A stretch of 64,000 nt of DNA from contig NZ_JAUQOM010000002.1 in assembly GCF_030580935.1 (NCBI RefSeq), positions 248,001 to 312,000 of the forward strand, read 5' to 3'. Below are positions 9,201 to 18,331 of the stretch, piece after piece. Made by a program: the position numbers and the translations under genes. Below the pieces are notes generated by a model. The model saw only the letters and a list, made by a program, of their open reading frames with translations. It was not told the DNA's origin and did no database searches. Source of the stretch: Sphingobium cyanobacteriorum (lineage in GTDB: Bacteria > Pseudomonadota > Alphaproteobacteria > Sphingomonadales > Sphingomonadaceae). Numbering within the stretch: position 1 is the first letter of the stretch; every line of letters starts with the position of its first letter.

Positions 9201-10214
9201 TTACTTACCCCCGACCGGAACTTCGGTCACATTGGTGCCGCGCGCCACGCGGATCACTGGTCCCTTGAAAGCGACTGTGCCGACCGGCGCGCCATTGGCG
9301 GCCGCCATCGGCGGCACAGGTGATTCGGCCTTGGCGGGCACCGAGCTGCGCTGGTAGCGCGACACGTCGGCCCCGGTCGAATAGGTGGAACCGCGATCGA
9401 CCGGACGGGCGGCCAGTTTCGCGATGATCGCCTTTTCAGCGTTCGGACTGGCGTTACCGGGCAGGTCGACATCGGCGCCGGCGATTGCCGCGTCCAGATC
9501 CGACGCATTATCGGCGATCGAACGGAGCGACATGGACAGCGATCCGATGGTCTGCGACACCGCGATCTTCTCGGCGATCTTGGGTGTCACTTCGATCGTG
9601 ACGTTGGAATAGGTGCGCACTTCCGGCTTGCCGTCAGCGCCCATCGCATCCATGCGCTGGTCGGTGGCGAGCACGCGCAGGTTGCGCAGGATGGTTTCGG
9701 ATACTTTGAGCGGATCGCCGTCGCCGCCGCCCGACACGCTCTGCGTCAGGACCAGGTCGATACGGTCGCCCGGAAAGACGAAGCCCGCGACAGAGCTTTG
9801 GGCCGATACCGGCACCGTCACGGCGCGCATCCCCGGCCCCAGCGCGGCAGCCAGGAAGCCGCGTTCGCCCGGCTTTACAATGGCGCCCTGCGTCAGCGGC
9901 TGGCCTGCCGTGATGGCGCTGCGGACGACGCTGCCGGCCAGCTTGGCGGGATCGGCCTGCCCCTTGAGATAATAGGCCTGTTCGATCAGATCCTTGGGCC
10001 AGGGCTGGAAACGGAAACTTTCCGCGTCCAGGATGGTGCCTACGGGCAACGCCTTGGTCGCGACCAGCACATGCGGCTGATCCGCCTCCGTGGGCATGGC
10101 CGCAGCGTTGACCTGCGGCGCGCTTGACGAACTCAACATGCTGCGCGCAAGCAAGGCCGTAGTGACCGCTATGATAAGCGCCCCCACCAGCAGCACGATC
10201 TTCTTAGCATCCAT
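9201..10214 (-). CDS. cpaB: Tad pilus assembly protein CpaB/RcpC
   Basis: A periplasmic, inner-membrane-anchored protein with an SAF/AFP-like domain that associates with the CpaC secretin. The 337-residue product begins with a membrane anchor (residues 6-25) and contains the SAF domain (VLVATKALPVGTILDAESFRF, about 53-73) and the RcpC domain with AAVPV/VFPGDRIDLVLTQ. ATG 10214 fits the family start; a TTG at 10235 is possible. GGGAGG lies 10 bases upstream. Confidence 0.92.
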   Translation of the reverse strand: MDAKKIVLLVGALIIAVTTALLARSMLSSSSAPQVNAAAMPTEADQPHVLVATKALPVGTILDAESFRFQPWPKDLIEQAYYLKGQADPAKLAGSVVRSAITAGQPLTQGAIVKPGERGFLAAALGPGMRAVTVPVSAQSSVAGFVFPGDRIDLVLTQSVSGGGDGDPLKVSETILRNLRVLATDQRMDAMGADGKPEVRTYSNVTIEVTPKIAEKIAVSQTIGSLSMSLRSIADNASDLDAAIAGADVDLPGNASPNAEKAIIAKLAARPVDRGSTYSTGADVSRYQRSSVPAKAESPVPPMAAANGAPVGTVAFKGPVIRVARGTNVTEVPVGGK

Positions 10215-10265
10215 GACGAAATTCGCCTCCCTCAAATGGGTGCATTGCCCCCAACACCCAAGTCA

Positions 10266-10739
10266 TCACGCAAATTGGTTAAGATATCGTTCGCCAAGTA
10301 TCCAAAGCGCTGCAATGGATATGGCGATACCGTAGGGGATTTCCGGTTGACCCTGTTTCTTCCGCATCCTGTGATGGATGACCGTCACGATCGTCACCGC
10401 GCCGCCCAGCAGGGACATCAGCACGAACAATGTCACCGTCACCTGCCACGGGAACCATAGCGCCAGCGCGCCCAGCAGCTTCACGTCGCCGCCACCCATC
10501 AACCCCAGGGCGAAGAGCCCGGCGAACAGGGCGAAGAATATTCCGCCTACCGCCAGTTGCATCGCCATGTCGGGCCAGATGGACAGGGTGTTGGCAAGCC
10601 ACCAGAGCGGCGCCAGCAGCGCCACGGCCAGGTTCAGCCGGTTGGATATGATGCGCGAACGCAGGTCGCCGATCGCCGCGACGATCAGCAACACGCCCAG
10701 TACGCACATCAGCGCCAATCGGAAAAAATCCCCCGTCAT
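10266..10739 (-). CDS. cpaA: Prepilin peptidase CpaA/TadV (A24 family)
   Basis: An integral-membrane aspartyl peptidase that cleaves Flp prepilin leaders. The 157-residue product has about five membrane segments. The two catalytic aspartates are visible in DLRSRIISNRLN (about residue 25) and in the GGGDVKLL motif (about residue 88), the GxGD hallmark. AAGGA lies just upstream of ATG 10739. It is the first gene of the cpa run on this strand. No Flp pilin gene is seen nearby, so the pilin is probably encoded elsewhere. Confidence 0.92.
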   Translation of the reverse strand: MTGDFFRLALMCVLGVLLIVAAIGDLRSRIISNRLNLAVALLAPLWWLANTLSIWPDMAMQLAVGGIFFALFAGLFALGLMGGGDVKLLGALALWFPWQVTVTLFVLMSLLGGAVTIVTVIHHRMRKKQGQPEIPYGIAISIAALWILGERYLNQFA

Positions 10740-10784
10740 GGTCCTTGTGCCTAGACCATATGGCTTACCAAAGCGTAACCATGG

Positions 10785-11774
10785 GTGCAGATGGATTCGC
10801 CTGATTTCCCCATCGCCGCTTTCGACCGGCGCGCCTGGCCCATGGGCGGGCGGCTGGACTATTGGACGGCGCCCGACGGCTGGGCGATCCGCCGCTACCG
10901 GCTGGGGGATGGCACGCGCGGCCGGATGCTGGTGCTGGGCGGGCGCGGCGACATGATCGAAAAATATCTCGAAGTGATCGACCATTGGGCGGCGCGTGGC
11001 TGGGCTGTCACCAGCTTCGACTGGCGCGGGCAGGGCGGATCGGGCCGGCTGACCGCCGATCCGATGTGCGGCCATATCGGCGATTTTGCTGACTGGATCG
11101 CGGACCTGAACGCGCTTGCGGCCGATTGGCGGGCGGAAGGTGACGGCCCGGCCGTGATCGTCGCGCACAGCATGGGCGGCCATCTGTTGCTGCGTGCGCT
11201 GGCGGAGGGGATGACGCCGCCCGACGCCGCCGTCACGATCGCGCCGATGCTGGGAGTCCATAGCGCGCCGTTGCCACGCTGGCTGGCGGTGGGGGTGGCG
11301 CGCCTCATGATATTGCTGGGCCGGGGCGATCATCAGGCCTGGACACAGAAGGAGCAGTCCGAACGGCAGCGTCAGATGCGGCAGCGGCGGCTGACCCATG
11401 ACCCTGATCGTTATGCCGACGAACTCTGGTGGCGTGACCATAGCCGCGAGATCGCATTGGGGCCGCCAAGCTGGACCTGGGTGCTGCAAGCGCTGGAGTC
11501 GACGCGCGCGCTGGTGCAGGGTGACGCGATCGCCCGCATCACCACCCCGCTGCTGATCCTGGCGACCGTCGCCGACCAGCTTGTCTCCACACCGGCGATT
11601 CGCAAGATTGCGGCACGCATTGCCGGCGCGCGCCTGCATGTCTATGGCCGCGAGGCCGCGCATGAAATATTGCGCGAACTTGATCCGGTCCGGCTCGATG
11701 CGCTGGCCCGGATCGACGCCTTCCTGGACGAGACGGCTTTGGCCGGGACTGTTTTTGGTGAGATTGGTCGTTGA
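10785..11774 (+). CDS. Alpha/beta hydrolase (monoacylglycerol lipase / PldB-like)
   Basis: A predicted serine hydrolase of the hydrolase_4 / lysophospholipase-like group. The 329-residue protein has the nucleophile elbow AHSMGGH (about residue 128), the DWRGQGGSG oxyanion region near 80, an acid near ILATVADQLVS (about 266) and a histidine in YGREAAHEIL (about 295), which completes the triad. No signal peptide, so it is cytoplasmic. The start is GTG 10785 or ATG 10791. It overlaps the next gene by 4 bases. The substrate is unknown. Confidence 0.85.
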   Translation: MQMDSPDFPIAAFDRRAWPMGGRLDYWTAPDGWAIRRYRLGDGTRGRMLVLGGRGDMIEKYLEVIDHWAARGWAVTSFDWRGQGGSGRLTADPMCGHIGDFADWIADLNALAADWRAEGDGPAVIVAHSMGGHLLLRALAEGMTPPDAAVTIAPMLGVHSAPLPRWLAVGVARLMILLGRGDHQAWTQKEQSERQRQMRQRRLTHDPDRYADELWWRDHSREIALGPPSWTWVLQALESTRALVQGDAIARITTPLLILATVADQLVSTPAIRKIAARIAGARLHVYGREAAHEILRELDPVRLDALARIDAFLDETALAGTVFGEIGR

Positions 11775-12874
11775 CGCACCCAGACATCGTCATCATCGGC
11801 GGCGGCATTGCCGGCGCGAGCCTGGGCGCTGAACTGGCCGCCCATGGCCGCGTCCTCATCCTGGAGATGGAGGACCAGCCGGGCTATCATGCCACCGGCC
11901 GGTCGGTCGCTTTCTGGGAGGAGACATATGGCGGGCCGGTCGTCCAGCCGTTGACCACCGCGTCGGGGCCGATGCTGGCCGCGCCCGACCCGGATTTCCA
12001 TGAGCGGGCCTTCCTGTCGCCACGCCGTACGCTGCATATCGGCAAGGCCGGCGACGAAGGCGTGCGAGACGCATTTCTCGATGCTTTCGCGGACAATGTG
12101 GCGCTTCAGATCGTTGATCCCGCCGCGCTGGTGCCGGGCCTGCGGCCGGGCTGGGCGCTGGGCGTCATGGAGGCGAGCTGCCAGGACATAGATGTGGCTG
12201 CGCTGCATAATGCCTATCTGCGCCGGTTCCGGCGGCAGGGCGGGGTGGTGCGACTCTCCACCCGGCTGGAGCGGGCGCGGCGCGAAGGGGACGGCTGGCG
12301 GATCGAGACGCGCGACGGGCCGGTCGCCTGCGGGCTGCTGGTCAATGCGGCGGGCGCCTGGGCGGACGGGGTTGCCATGGCCTGCGGTGTCGATCCGGTC
12401 GGCATCCAGCCGCTGCGGCGGACGGTGGTGCAGTTGAACGTGCCCGACCTGCCCTCGCCCGACCTGCCGCTGATCATGGATCTGACGGGACGCTTCTATT
12501 TCAAGCCGGAGGGGCGCGACCGTATCTGGCTGACCCCGCATGATGAGGAACCATCCCCGCCCTGTGATGCCGCGCCCGAAGAAATGGCGGTGGCGCAGGC
12601 GATCGCCCGGTTCGAGGAGGTGGTCGACTGGCGGATCGGCGGGGTTGCGCATGTCTGGGCGGGGTTGCGCAGCTTCGCGCCCGATCGCGCGCCCGTCTAT
12701 GGTTTCGATCCGGCCGCGCCGGGCTTTTTCTGGTTCGCGGGGCAGGGTGGATTCGGCATCCAGACCGCACCGGCCGCCGCCGCGCTGGCGGCGTCGTTCA
12801 TCGGCGGAAACCGCCTGCCGCCGGTCCTTGCCAGCCTCGATCCACGCCCCTATTCTCCGGCCCGGTTTCGTTGA
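11771..12874 (+). CDS. FAD-dependent oxidoreductase (DAO family, D-amino-acid dehydrogenase-like)
   Basis: Probably oxidises an amino acid or amine. The 367-residue protein opens with the FAD-binding GxGxxG motif (IVIIGGGIAGASLGAEL, residues 6-22), has the GYHATGRS segment (about 42) typical of glycine oxidase and D-arginine dehydrogenase relatives, the VNAAGAWAD motif near 194 and the C-terminal FAD loop FWFAGQGGFGIQTAPA near 325. It starts with TTG at 11771, overlapping the hydrolase stop. The DauA-like D-arginine dehydrogenases are the closest group I recognise; the substrate is an inference. Confidence 0.82.
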   Translation: MTHPDIVIIGGGIAGASLGAELAAHGRVLILEMEDQPGYHATGRSVAFWEETYGGPVVQPLTTASGPMLAAPDPDFHERAFLSPRRTLHIGKAGDEGVRDAFLDAFADNVALQIVDPAALVPGLRPGWALGVMEASCQDIDVAALHNAYLRRFRRQGGVVRLSTRLERARREGDGWRIETRDGPVACGLLVNAAGAWADGVAMACGVDPVGIQPLRRTVVQLNVPDLPSPDLPLIMDLTGRFYFKPEGRDRIWLTPHDEEPSPPCDAAPEEMAVAQAIARFEEVVDWRIGGVAHVWAGLRSFAPDRAPVYGFDPAAPGFFWFAGQGGFGIQTAPAAAALAASFIGGNRLPPVLASLDPRPYSPARFR

Positions 12875-12898
12875 CGAAACGACTGGGGAGGCTGTCTG

Positions 12899-13075
12899 AT
12901 GGCGCACAAGTTCGTGATCGAGAAGAACAAGGCAGGCGAGTTCGTCGCCAAGTTCAAATATAATAGCGAAACCATCTTCTGGACCGAAGGCTATAGCAGC
13001 AAGGCGGGTGCGAAGAACGCGATCGAGTCCGTGCTGAAAAACGGCCCCGGCGCGCCGGTCGAAGAGGCGGAATAG
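12899..13075 (+). CDS. DUF1508 (YegP-like) small protein
   Basis: A 58-residue protein of the DUF1508 family. A strong GGGAGG ribosome site lies 7 bases before the ATG. The sequence reads as one DUF1508 repeat: FVIEKNKAGEFVAKFKYNSE, then the conserved EGYSSKAGAKNAIESV. YegP has two such repeats, so this is a single-repeat form. Function unknown. Confidence 0.85.
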   Translation: MAHKFVIEKNKAGEFVAKFKYNSETIFWTEGYSSKAGAKNAIESVLKNGPGAPVEEAE

Positions 13076-13083
13076 GTCGATGA

Positions 13084-13110
13084 CCATCCTCCCCTGCAAG
13101 GGGAGGATGG
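13084..13110. repeat. Perfect palindrome (11-bp arms), intergenic repeat or bidirectional terminator
   Basis: Arms 13084-13094 (CCATCCTCCCC) and 13100-13110 pair perfectly around a 5-base loop. It sits between the DUF1508 gene and the end of the flippase gene, which converge. A similar core (CCTCCCC ... GGGGAGG) recurs at 46164-46182, so this is probably a dispersed palindromic element that may also stop transcription. Confidence 0.6.
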
Positions 13111-13123
13111 AGGGGCAGCGCGG

Positions 13124-14446
13124 TCACGCACTCCGCATCGCGCGGCGGCTGGCCAGGCCCATCATCGCAAAGCCCGCGAGCGACGCGGCGATATTGGCCA
13201 TCGCCGCGCCCTTCGTGCCGTAGAGCGGCAGCAGCGCCGCCTGCGCGCCCAGCAATAGCAGGGTCGAGACGAAGGTGATGCGCAGCGACAGGCTGGCCCG
13301 GTCGGTCGCCATCAGCAACGGGCGATAGCTGACCCCGATCAGGTCGATGCAGGCGGCGACCCCCAGCATCAGCAGCAGCGGATAGGCGGGCAGGAAATCC
13401 TGGCCCGCGATCAGGCGCAGCAGCGGATGGCCGATGGTGACGATCAGGCCGATGATGACCGCGCCCGCCACCAGCGCCAGCCGGTTGGTGCGGCGGAACA
13501 GGGCGCCCAGCGCTTCCTTGCCATGGCTGCTGGTGCGGGACAGTTCGACGAAGATGCTGCGCGAGAGCAGGCTGGAAATCTTGGTCAGCGAATTGGCGAG
13601 CTGGTTGGCGAGGCGGTAGAGGCCCGCGCCCGCCGGCCCGACGAAGCCGCCGACGATGAGCACTGCGACCTGCTGGCCGATGGATGACAGGCTGGTCTGG
13701 AGATTGGTGGCGGTCAGGAAGCCGATGATGCCGGGATTTTCGCGGCGCGCATCCAGCGCCCGGCCAGCGCGCCAGTGGCCGATCCGCCCGCGCCCGACCT
13801 TCAGCGCCAGATGCCAGTAGCTTATGGCGCAGAGCAGTTCGGCAAAGGCCCAGGCGATCAGGAAGCCGCTGATGTCGGGCATGATCGCCAGTGCGACGCC
13901 CGCGCCGATCATCCGGCCGACGGGAATCATGGTTTCGGCGAAGGCGGCCGAATCGAAGCGGTCGAACAGGCGCAATATGCCGGTCGGGCTGGATCGGATG
14001 GTGATCATCATCACCATGCAGAAGGCCCAGACCTGCCACCCCATGTCCGGCCTGCCCATCCCTGATTCCAGGCCCAGCAGGTCGCCGAACAGCAGGATGA
14101 TGGCCGCCGCGATCAGCCCGCCCGCGACCGCCGAGCCGAGGTCGATCAGGATGCAGAAGCGCAGCACGCGGTTGAGGGCGTCGCCATTGCCCGCCGTCAG
14201 ATGCGGCTGGCCATAGCGCACGACGATCTGCCAGCTATCGAAGGACACCAAAGTCTTGATGACGTTGGCGGCGCTCAGCACCAGGGCGAAACGGCCGAAA
14301 TCGGCGACCCCCAGCGTGCGCGTGACGATGGCGAGATAGGCGAGGCTCAGGACCGCGCCCACGCCCTTGCCGCCCAGCAGCCAGCCGGTATTGGCCAGGA
14401 TGCGGGCGAAACCGTCCCCCGCCACGCCCGATCCGCGCTTGAACAT
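13124..14446 (-). CDS. Oligosaccharide flippase / lipopolysaccharide biosynthesis protein (Wzx-like)
   Basis: A predicted polytopic flippase of the polysaccharide transport (MOP/PST) superfamily that moves lipid-linked sugars across the inner membrane. The 440-residue protein shows about 12 hydrophobic segments and the family N-terminus NTGWLLGGKGVGAVLSLAYLAIVTRTLGVADFGRFAL (about 15-50). The start is ATG 14446, with an in-frame GTG three bases earlier. It stands apart from sugar-transfer genes apart from the divergent nucleotidyltransferase next to it, so its substrate cannot be named. Confidence 0.85.
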   Translation of the reverse strand: MFKRGSGVAGDGFARILANTGWLLGGKGVGAVLSLAYLAIVTRTLGVADFGRFALVLSAANVIKTLVSFDSWQIVVRYGQPHLTAGNGDALNRVLRFCILIDLGSAVAGGLIAAAIILLFGDLLGLESGMGRPDMGWQVWAFCMVMMITIRSSPTGILRLFDRFDSAAFAETMIPVGRMIGAGVALAIMPDISGFLIAWAFAELLCAISYWHLALKVGRGRIGHWRAGRALDARRENPGIIGFLTATNLQTSLSSIGQQVAVLIVGGFVGPAGAGLYRLANQLANSLTKISSLLSRSIFVELSRTSSHGKEALGALFRRTNRLALVAGAVIIGLIVTIGHPLLRLIAGQDFLPAYPLLLMLGVAACIDLIGVSYRPLLMATDRASLSLRITFVSTLLLLGAQAALLPLYGTKGAAMANIAASLAGFAMMGLASRRAMRSA

Positions 14447-14470
14447 CACCCGATGACTGGCCCTTCATTT

Positions 14471-14550
14471 GCGCGGCGTGCTCCTGCGCAGGCAGGAGCC
14501 CAGTTCCTCGCTTCGATCTGGGCTCCTGCCTGCGCAGGAGCACGCTGCGC
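14471..14550. repeat. Long inverted repeat made of two nested palindromes (REPIN-like)
   Basis: Arms 14471-14503 and 14518-14550 are 33 bases each, with one mismatch, around a 14-base loop. Each arm is itself a palindrome built on CTCCTGC ... GCAGGAG. The core GTGCTCCTGCG ... GCAGGAGCCCAG recurs almost unchanged at 44235-44260 beside a GIY-YIG gene. The layout of two inverted copies of a short palindrome resembles REPIN elements. Confidence 0.8.
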
Positions 14551-14621
14551 TTTAGGCGAGCGTCGGGACGAGTGCAAACATCGCCTTTTTTTTGGCAAGA
14601 TTGCCCGTTACCAGCGCCCCC

Positions 14622-15392
14622 ATGACGATTACCAAAGCCATCATCCTGTCGGCGGGCCAAGGCTCGCGCCTGTTGCCGCTGACCCGCGACGTGCCCAAAT
14701 GCATGATCGCATTCAACGGCCGCACCCTCATAAGCTGGCAGATCGCCGCGCTGGTGGCCAATGGCGTGACCGATATCGTCGTCGTCACCGGATTCCGCAC
14801 CGAGCGGGTCGAGGATCATGCGCTGCAACTCTATCGCGAGACGGGCGCGCGCATCCGATGCGTGTTCAACCCCTTCTTCCAGGTCGCCGACAACCTTGGC
14901 ACCTGCTGGATCGTGCGGGAGGAGATGGACCGGGACTTCATCATCCTGAACGGCGACACCATCATATCGGACGAGATCGTCGCGAAGCTGATCGCCGGGG
15001 CGCAGGACGCCATCACCGTGACCGTCGACGTGAAGGCGGACGGCGACTATGACGATGACGACATGAAGGTGAACCGCGACGAAAGCGGCCGGCTGCATCA
15101 TATCGGCAAGCGGCTGCTGCCGCCCGACACCAATGCCGAATCGATCGGCATGCTGGCCTTCACCGGCGAAGGCCCGGCGATCTTCCGCAACCAGATCGAC
15201 CAGATGATGCGCACCCCCGAAGGCGTCGAGCGCTGGTATCTGCGCGCCATCGACATCATCGCCAAGGGCAATCGCGTCGGCACCGCGTCGATCGAGGGGC
15301 TGGAGTGGCAGGAGGTCGATTTTCCCCAGGATGTCGAGGCGGCGACGGCGCTGACGGCGAAATGGGTGGCGGAAGGGCGCTACGGAAAATAA
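14622..15392 (+). CDS. Nucleotidyltransferase (phosphocholine/sugar-phosphate cytidylyltransferase-like)
   Basis: A predicted enzyme joining a nucleotide to a sugar phosphate or phosphocholine. The 256-residue protein has the NTP-transferase signature ILSAGQGSRLLPLTRDVPKCMI (about 7-28) with the catalytic Arg and Lys, the LNGDTIISDE metal-binding segment near 106 and VDFPQDVEAA near the end, which is typical of the LicC-like cytidylyltransferase group. ATG 14622 is chosen because the signature then starts at the normal place. Its divergent neighbour is a flippase, so a role in a surface polymer is plausible. Confidence 0.82.
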   Translation: MTITKAIILSAGQGSRLLPLTRDVPKCMIAFNGRTLISWQIAALVANGVTDIVVVTGFRTERVEDHALQLYRETGARIRCVFNPFFQVADNLGTCWIVREEMDRDFIILNGDTIISDEIVAKLIAGAQDAITVTVDVKADGDYDDDDMKVNRDESGRLHHIGKRLLPPDTNAESIGMLAFTGEGPAIFRNQIDQMMRTPEGVERWYLRAIDIIAKGNRVGTASIEGLEWQEVDFPQDVEAATALTAKWVAEGRYGK

Positions 15393-15822
15393 CGCCATAA
15401 AGGGCATCGCCCCGACGCGACGGGCCGCAGTATACAGTGTCGTCGGGTGTTTCGGGCCGATAGTGTCCGTGAAGCCAGCGCGAAGCCTCTGTGGGGTCAT
15501 TACAGGGTCACTGTTGCGTCGCGCGCGGGCCAATGCCGGGTCACATCGACGCGCCAGGGACGCCACGCCCACGCGCCAGCGCCGCGCCCCCTGCGCGCCG
15601 GCAAGGCACCGTGTGCGGGGCAGGGGCAGGGGATGCGGGTTCATCCCTGAGGATAAACCAGACAAAATCCTACATTGGAAGGCCGTTGCGGGGGTGGGGG
15701 CCGGTGCGGATGCGCCAAAGGCGCATGACGAGACAAAATCCCGCTACAGGTTGTTCAAGCTGTTCGCGGGACGCATGCCGGCTCGCCCGACTTTGATCCG
15801 GTTGAAAAGGCTTTCCCCCGTT
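15393..15822. other. 430-bp intergenic stretch at the downstream border of the accessory block
   Basis: I see no gene here. It holds a small perfect hairpin (ATGCGCC, 3-base loop, GGCGCAT, near 15708-15726) and a 10-base direct repeat (GACAAAATCC, near 15659 and 15731). No tRNA, integrase or insertion-sequence end is visible. Open frames across it have no homology I recognise and look like composition artefacts. It separates housekeeping genes from the minus-strand island that starts with the Cds1-like gene. Confidence 0.6.
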
Positions 15823-16926
15823 TCAAAGCCGCGCCTGTCCGCCCAGTGCCCCGGTTATGCGACCCGCGACCGGCGCCCAGTCGATCATGCGTTCCGCGAG
15901 CCAGGCATCATCATAATAGGTGCAGGTGTAGCGGTCCCCGCCATCGCACAGCAGGGTCACGATGCTGCCCTCTTGCCCCGCGGCGACGATCTCATCGGCA
16001 ATGGTCAGGCAGCCGATGAGATTAGTCCCGGTGGACCCGCCAACATGCCGTCCCAGCACGTGTGACAGGGCGCGCATCGCGCCGATCGAATCGCTATCGC
16101 TCACCGTGATCATCCGGTCGATCACGCCCGGAATGAAGCTCGGCTCCACGCGCGGGCGCCCGATGCCCTCGATCCGGCTCGCGCAGCCTTCGGGCAGGGC
16201 GGTGACTGCGGGGTCGGCATAATGGCGGTGGAATACCGAATGCTCCGGGTCGGCGACGCACAGCCGCGTCGCATGCCGCTGGTAGCGAATGTAGCGCCCA
16301 ATCGTTGCGGAGGTGCCGCCAGTTCCCGCCCCGCATATGATCCATGTCGGCACGGGATGCTCCTCCTGCGCCATCTGTGCGAAGATGCTTTCGGCGATAT
16401 TGTTATTGCCCCGCCAGTCGGTCGCGCGTTCGGCATAGGTGAACTGGTCGAGATAATGGCCGCCCGTTTCCGCCGCGAGCCGGTGTGCGACGTCGTACAC
16501 CGTGCGCGGATCGGCGACGGTGTGGATTTCGCCGCCGTGGAAGAGGATCGCATCGAGCTTGGGTGCCGCGGTGCTGGCCGGCACCACCGCAATGAAGCGC
16601 AGCCCAAGCAGCCTGGCGAAATAGGCTTCGCTGACCGCGGTTGAACCGGACGATGCCTCGATCACGCAGGTATCCGGCCCGATCCACTCATTGCATAGCG
16701 CGTAGAGAAAGAGCGAGCGCGCCAGGCGGTGTTTCAGGCTGCCGGTGGGATGGCTGCTCTCGTCTTTCAGATAGAGCGTGACGCCAGGATGATTTGGCAG
16801 CGGCAGGCGGATGAGGTGCGTGTCGGCGGAGCGGTTGAAGTCCGCCTCTATCTTGCGAATGGCTTCGTTTAGCCAATGGCGGTTGCACTGTGCTTTCATG
16901 GCGACGCTATCCCGGTTTTTACGCAT
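15823..16926 (-). CDS. PLP-dependent L-cysteine desulfhydrase, Cds1-like
   Basis: A fold-type II PLP enzyme closely resembling mycobacterial Cds1, which breaks cysteine into H2S, pyruvate and ammonia. The 367-residue protein has the PLP lysine in [11 protein letters not shown] (about residue 65), the substrate-binding [18 protein letters not shown] (about 91-108), the phosphate-binding [17 protein letters not shown] and a late GGSTGTN. The phrases [15 protein letters not shown] and [21 protein letters not shown] are hallmarks of this subgroup and differ from CysK (a true CysK lies at 58854). It is the last gene of the island; a thioredoxin gene ends 66 bases upstream. An in-frame ATG at 16899 is an alternative start. 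Confidence 0.85.
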   Translation of the reverse strand: MRKNRDSVAMKAQCNRHWLNEAIRKIEADFNRSADTHLIRLPLPNHPGVTLYLKDESSHPTGSLKHRLARSLFLYALCNEWIGPDTCVIEASSGSTAVSEAYFARLLGLRFIAVVPASTAAPKLDAILFHGGEIHTVADPRTVYDVAHRLAAETGGHYLDQFTYAERATDWRGNNNIAESIFAQMAQEEHPVPTWIICGAGTGGTSATIGRYIRYQRHATRLCVADPEHSVFHRHYADPAVTALPEGCASRIEGIGRPRVEPSFIPGVIDRMITVSDSDSIGAMRALSHVLGRHVGGSTGTNLIGCLTIADEIVAAGQEGSIVTLLCDGGDRYTCTYYDDAWLAERMIDWAPVAGRITGALGGQARL

Positions 16927-16991
16927 GTTTTGGGCGGCGGCGCATGTCCGGCCGCCTGTAGTCGTGCAGCAAGGCTGCCACCGGACGGCAG

Positions 16992-17315
16992 CTAGCCAAG
17001 GATGCCGTCAATTTCCTCGACCAGGCGGGTGCGGCTCCGTTCGCGCAGGGCGACGGCGTTGCCGTCCTTTACGAGCGTCAGGTTCGGAATTCCCTGAACG
17101 CCGAACTTGTCAGTCAGGATGGGATTTTCATCCACATTGACCTTCACCACTTTCAGATCGTCGCCGTAAACCGATGCCAGCCCCTCGATCGTGGGGAGGA
17201 GCGCCATGCACGGCCCGCACCAGGGCGCCCAGAAGTCGATCAGAACGGGCTTGCTGCTTTGCCCTATCTCGACATCGCAGGTCGCGTCGGACACTGCCAA
17301 AATCTCTGCATTCAT
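16992..17315 (-). CDS. Thioredoxin 1 of the island
   Basis: A 107-residue thioredoxin-fold dithiol reductase, cytoplasmic (no signal peptide). The active site WCGPC is canonical, with cysteines at residues 33 and 36 in [14 protein letters not shown], and the cis-proline motif is GIPNLTL near residue 77. A clear AAGGA lies 8 bases before the ATG. It lies between unknown protein A (50-base gap) and the Cds1-like gene. With two other thioredoxins and a reductase in the same block, it is probably a dedicated rather than housekeeping thioredoxin. Confidence 0.92.
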   Translation of the reverse strand: MNAEILAVSDATCDVEIGQSSKPVLIDFWAPWCGPCMALLPTIEGLASVYGDDLKVVKVNVDENPILTDKFGVQGIPNLTLVKDGNAVALRERSRTRLVEEIDGILG

Positions 17316-17364
17316 CGTCTGATTCCTTGTCCTTGAGCTGGAAATGGAGGCTGTCGGGACTAAT

Positions 17365-18321
17365 TTAAGCCGCGCGTATCAGGGTCAGCAGCCCGTTCAT
17401 CAGATCAAGGATGACTTCATCCTTGCGCGGGCGCGCTGCCTCACGGATGGCAATCATCCGGTCCATCGTCCGCATGACATGATCGACCGAAATGACGCGC
17501 GCGGATTGCGGAAGCGATTCCAGCGGATCGAAATCGATATTGACCCCCTCGTCGCGCGGCGCGGTTGCCATCGCTTTCCAGGCAAGCAGCAGATGCTCGC
17601 GATCCGTCCGCTCCTCGTCGGTCATGAACGCCGTCTCGCAATATATGAGCCAGTTGAACAGGAACGGCTCGAACAGCCCGACAAATTCGCGGGACACGGA
17701 GCGGACCGGCCATGCGAGCGCCTCGATGAAAGTCGCGATCCGGTAGCTCCAGGGGTCGGTGTCTTTGGCGGTGGCGGCCATCGCCTGGCGTTGAACGTCC
17801 CGCCAGTCGCCGCGCGTCATGGTGTGCCCGGCAAGTTCGCGGTCCCAGAAAGCGAGGATTTGCAGTCCCGCGCCGCGCAGGTCAGGACTGATGTGCCCCG
17901 CCAATGCGAAATTCGGTTCAAGCAGGCGGTTGAGACAGTGGCGTGCGAATTGCGGCACGATCATGCCCAGGTCCGCGCCAGGCCGGATGGCATCGAGCCA
18001 CCCGATACCGAACGCCAGCACCGCGTCCGCGCCTTCCAGCGCAAACCCCGCCGCCGTATCCGGCGCATCGCTTTTCCTGACACCGGCCGCGACGAGATGT
18101 TCACACAGTTGGGCCAGGTCGGCCGGGATGCCGGTGCGTTGTTCGAACACGGTGCGATCCTGGGTTTGGGCCAGTGCGCCATTGATCGAATCGGGCTGCC
18201 CATCCCTGTTCCAGTTGAGGTCGGTATCCGGCGCCAAAGCGCGCGCGGTCCATTGCGCCCGCACAGGCGCGATCATCCGGTTCTTGACGGTCTGGCTGCC
18301 GCTGAAAGCCTGAAAGGTCAT
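17365..18321 (-). CDS. Unknown protein A of the island (paralogue of B and C)
   Basis: I do not recognise the family. The 318-residue protein is soluble and mostly helical in appearance, without signal peptide or membrane segment. It is colinear with protein B: M-x-x-x-AF-x-G at residues 1-8, RTGIP at 62-66, LCE near 72, FGIxWLDA at 104-111, a WR motif near 160, then E-x-L-x-WP and a closing LLTLIR. I chose ATG 18321 because it gives this register. The thioredoxin 2 gene ends 10 bases upstream, so the two are translated as a pair. A role acting with thioredoxin on the island's substrate is inference. Confidence 0.75.
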   Translation of the reverse strand: MTFQAFSGSQTVKNRMIAPVRAQWTARALAPDTDLNWNRDGQPDSINGALAQTQDRTVFEQRTGIPADLAQLCEHLVAAGVRKSDAPDTAAGFALEGADAVLAFGIGWLDAIRPGADLGMIVPQFARHCLNRLLEPNFALAGHISPDLRGAGLQILAFWDRELAGHTMTRGDWRDVQRQAMAATAKDTDPWSYRIATFIEALAWPVRSVSREFVGLFEPFLFNWLIYCETAFMTDEERTDREHLLLAWKAMATAPRDEGVNIDFDPLESLPQSARVISVDHVMRTMDRMIAIREAARPRKDEVILDLMNGLLTLIRAA

Positions 18322-18331
18322 GTCGTTAAAC

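Noticed and set aside
15463..16065. A 200-codon plus-strand frame at the island border, considered as an integrase remnant
   Set aside because: No tyrosine or serine recombinase motif; its second half is antisense to the Cds1-like gene.
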